This document shows, in pieces, positions 62,253 through 64,000 of a stretch of DNA of 64,000 nt; positions within the stretch are counted from its first letter, which is position 1, and each line of letters starts with the position of its first letter. This stretch comes from Aphrophora alni (taxonomy: Eukaryota; Arthropoda; Insecta; Hemiptera; Aphrophoridae). Below the pieces are notes generated by a model that searched no databases, was not told the DNA's origin, and saw only the letters and a program-made list of their open reading frames with translations. The DNA lies in the NCBI GenBank assembly GCA_963513935.1, contig OY740767.1, positions 83,812,060 to 83,876,059 on the forward strand, written 5' to 3'. The translations under genes were made by a program, and so were the position numbers.

Positions 62253-62507
62253 ATCTATCAACTTCGGTATGAAGAAATAATTTGGGCGTATCTATTTTCC
62301 ATTTTTTTCCCCTTAACTCGTTTTTGAATAACCACCATAAGACGCGTAATTACGATTTTTTGGAAATCAGCTTTAACAATTTTGTTCAGATTGTACTATT
62401 AGGAAAACCAAATCACACGTACTTGGATCGTTATGAATAATCGTTAAAAAAAATCGATAAATCGTCCAAGGAATTGTTATAAAAGATCAATCGTACTAAC
62501 GTTTATG

Positions 62508-62510
<3 letters not shown>
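62253..62510. other. Intergenic AT-rich DNA
   Basis: No feature seen. Confidence 0.4.

Positions 62511-62570
<60 letters not shown>
62511..62570. repeat. (TA)n microsatellite
   Basis: Sixty bases of uninterrupted alternating AT. Confidence 0.95.
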
Positions 62571-62573
<3 letters not shown>

Positions 62574-63168
62574 GTTTAACGACCCAACCCGTTAGCTAAA
62601 TTGCAAGTAAAAGAAAATTGATAAGGTTCAGGGTAAATTAGCAAGAACAATGACCATCGTCATTAATAAATGTAAATATTAAAAAAAATTATATTGTTTA
62701 TACAAATGTTTGTAAAAAGAATTTATACCAATAATCAAAAAATACGTTATCTCTCGTATGTAATATGTAAGGAAAACCTCAGTAATGAAGATGATAATAT
62801 TTTTGGGGTGACGCCGAAGATTTTTATTGTAGTTAGTATTTTATTTTGTAGAAGGGTGTCTGATAAAGTTTGTAAAATGTTTTTACTTCAAAAAACAGCT
62901 GTTTTCAATACATGCATAGAGATGCTAAAGTTGTTATTTTTATTCTTAGGGTCCAAAAACATCAGCTGAGGTTGAAGTCATCAGCTGTTACTTCGTTTAT
63001 ACGAATTAAATAACGATTGTAAAGCATCTATAAAAAACAACCGATACTCTCGATTGTAAATAACCGGTAAAACAGCTGTTACCATCGACTTGAAGGTAAA
63101 TAGGTTATAAAATTTTAGTTTTGTGAAATTGTTTTCTTATATTATTTGCAATATAACGAAAAATATAA
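62571..63168. other. Intergenic DNA with CAGCTG cluster
   Basis: CAGCTG occurs at 62896, 62963, 62982 and 63073, four times in 183 bases, two of them as aacagctgtt. The sequence is the E-box core bound by bHLH factors; whether it acts here is unknown. The plus frame 62694-62969 spans part of this and looks like a chance frame. Confidence 0.35.
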
Positions 63169-63266
63169 TTCATCACTTGGACCAAAAGAAGCTTTTCGAT
63201 CCTCGCTCATTTTCTTGTTAAACTTGCGCTTGTATTGAAAAGCTTCACTTTTGGTCCTAGTGATGA
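63169..63266. repeat. Inverted repeat / pre-miRNA-sized hairpin
   Basis: Left arm 63169-63200 (ttcatcacttggaccaaaag then aagcttttcgat) pairs with right arm 63234-63266 (attgaaaagcttcac then ttttggtcctagtgatgaa) over about 32 base pairs with a two-base bulge and few mismatches. The loop is about 33 bases. The length and near-perfect stem suit a microRNA precursor, a small MITE, or one end of a foldback element. No terminal target duplication was recognised. Confidence 0.6.
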
Positions 63267-64000
63267 AATATACTTTGTTTGAAACGTTACATTGAACGTG
63301 TAAACTATCTTGAAGAAGTATTGAACTTCACTGTTTTACCGACGTAAAATTTAAATGATATTACAAACGTGAAAGATTATCGGAATTCTTAGTAGCATCA
63401 GAGGAAAATTAGTAAATGTTATTACAGTGAGTCTCCGCCTTGTCTGTACAGTGTCCCACTCTCTCTACAGTTCATTCCACGTAACTTGAGAGTAGAGAAA
63501 AACAAACATTGTGAGCTTGCAGCTGATGTGTTTCGTTCTAGCCTACTACGAACTTATCTATAGAAACTGAATTACCAGTATTCCTAGTCATCGCTTATTT
63601 ATACGATCAGTATTCATAAAGTGATAACTCGTGAAAGAAGTTGATTGTGTTCCAACTTTTATTTTAATTAGCACTATGATATTAATTAACAGAGTTTTAA
63701 TTGGTTTAAACTAAAAATAAGTATTTTTTCTATTTTTTAATATTTTTATTTCGGAGTTTCAAAAATCACTATTATTTTTGCAGTTAGCGAAAGATATTTT
63801 GGTATGTTACCATATTTTTTAGCTGAGCTGCCGAAAAACGCACGCGGAAAACCCGTTGAAAGTGGAAAATCCCAAATAGTAAAATAGAATAGACTGTATA
63901 CTTTATGTGCACAATTTGGCTATATGGTGCTGTGTTCCAACAAAGTACCCACTGCCGAGACATCTATTGGCATTCACTGTCAACAAAAAAATTGCACATT
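63267..64000. other. Window edge, intergenic
   Basis: 63420-63560 is less AT-rich, with gtgagtctccgcc and another CAGCTG at 63520. It could be near a promoter beyond the window, but nothing is firm. Confidence 0.3.

Noticed and set aside
62694..62969. 91-codon plus-strand frame
   Set aside because: Low-complexity chance frame overlapping the CAGCTG cluster; no recognisable domain.

Overview
The window looks like AT-rich, repeat-laden nuclear DNA of an animal, most likely an insect. It has spliceosomal GT-AG introns up to about 15 kb, many (TA)n tracts, decayed non-LTR (LINE), pogo/Tigger, hAT and PIF/Harbinger elements, and copies of a primer-binding site matching the 3' end of animal tRNA-Lys(CUU). 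A sap-feeding hemipteran is a guess from general sequence feel, not something shown. No prokaryotic gene, CRISPR array, intact RNA gene or viral genome was recognised.

One host gene can be assembled. It lies on the minus strand from 41953 down to about 9608 and has seven coding exons: 41861-41931, 26809-26959, 24120-24277, 19781-19958, 17279-17408, 15747-15873 and 9612-9737. Every junction keeps the reading frame and has GT-AG ends. The product is a membrane-anchored short-chain dehydrogenase/reductase of the SDR16C (RDH10 / epidermal retinol dehydrogenase 2-like) type, with the nucleotide-binding glycine motif, NNAG and the Asn-Ser-Tyr-Lys catalytic set. Its C-terminal end is unresolved: exon 7 either splices to an exon not found here, or reads through its donor into an immediate TAA.

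Layout. 1-9.6 kb: repeats and DNA-transposon relics (Harbinger-like MADF relic about 4.2-5.0 kb, frameshifted pogo/Tigger transposase 6.5-7.9 kb, hAT terminus 8.7-8.8 kb). 9.6-42 kb: the SDR gene, whose introns hold a probable LTR followed by a four-copy array of LTR-end plus tRNA-Lys primer-binding-site units (about 15.2-15.5 kb), a 214-bp tandem duplication, an almost full-length dead LINE (about 27.9-32.06 kb) and a LINE 3' fragment on the gene's own strand (37.7-38.5 kb). 42-64 kb: upstream flank, with an internally deleted LINE (42.06-43.49 kb), a short hAT element with a recognisable 8-bp target duplication (56246-56947), a 160-bp degenerate tandem repeat (about 60 kb), a tRNA-derived SINE (62.1 kb) and an unexplained 98-base hairpin (63.2 kb).

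The oddest structure is the tRNA-Lys primer-binding-site array in intron 6 of the SDR gene. Most of the rest is ordinary intron or intergenic DNA in which I see nothing assignable; those stretches are listed as such.
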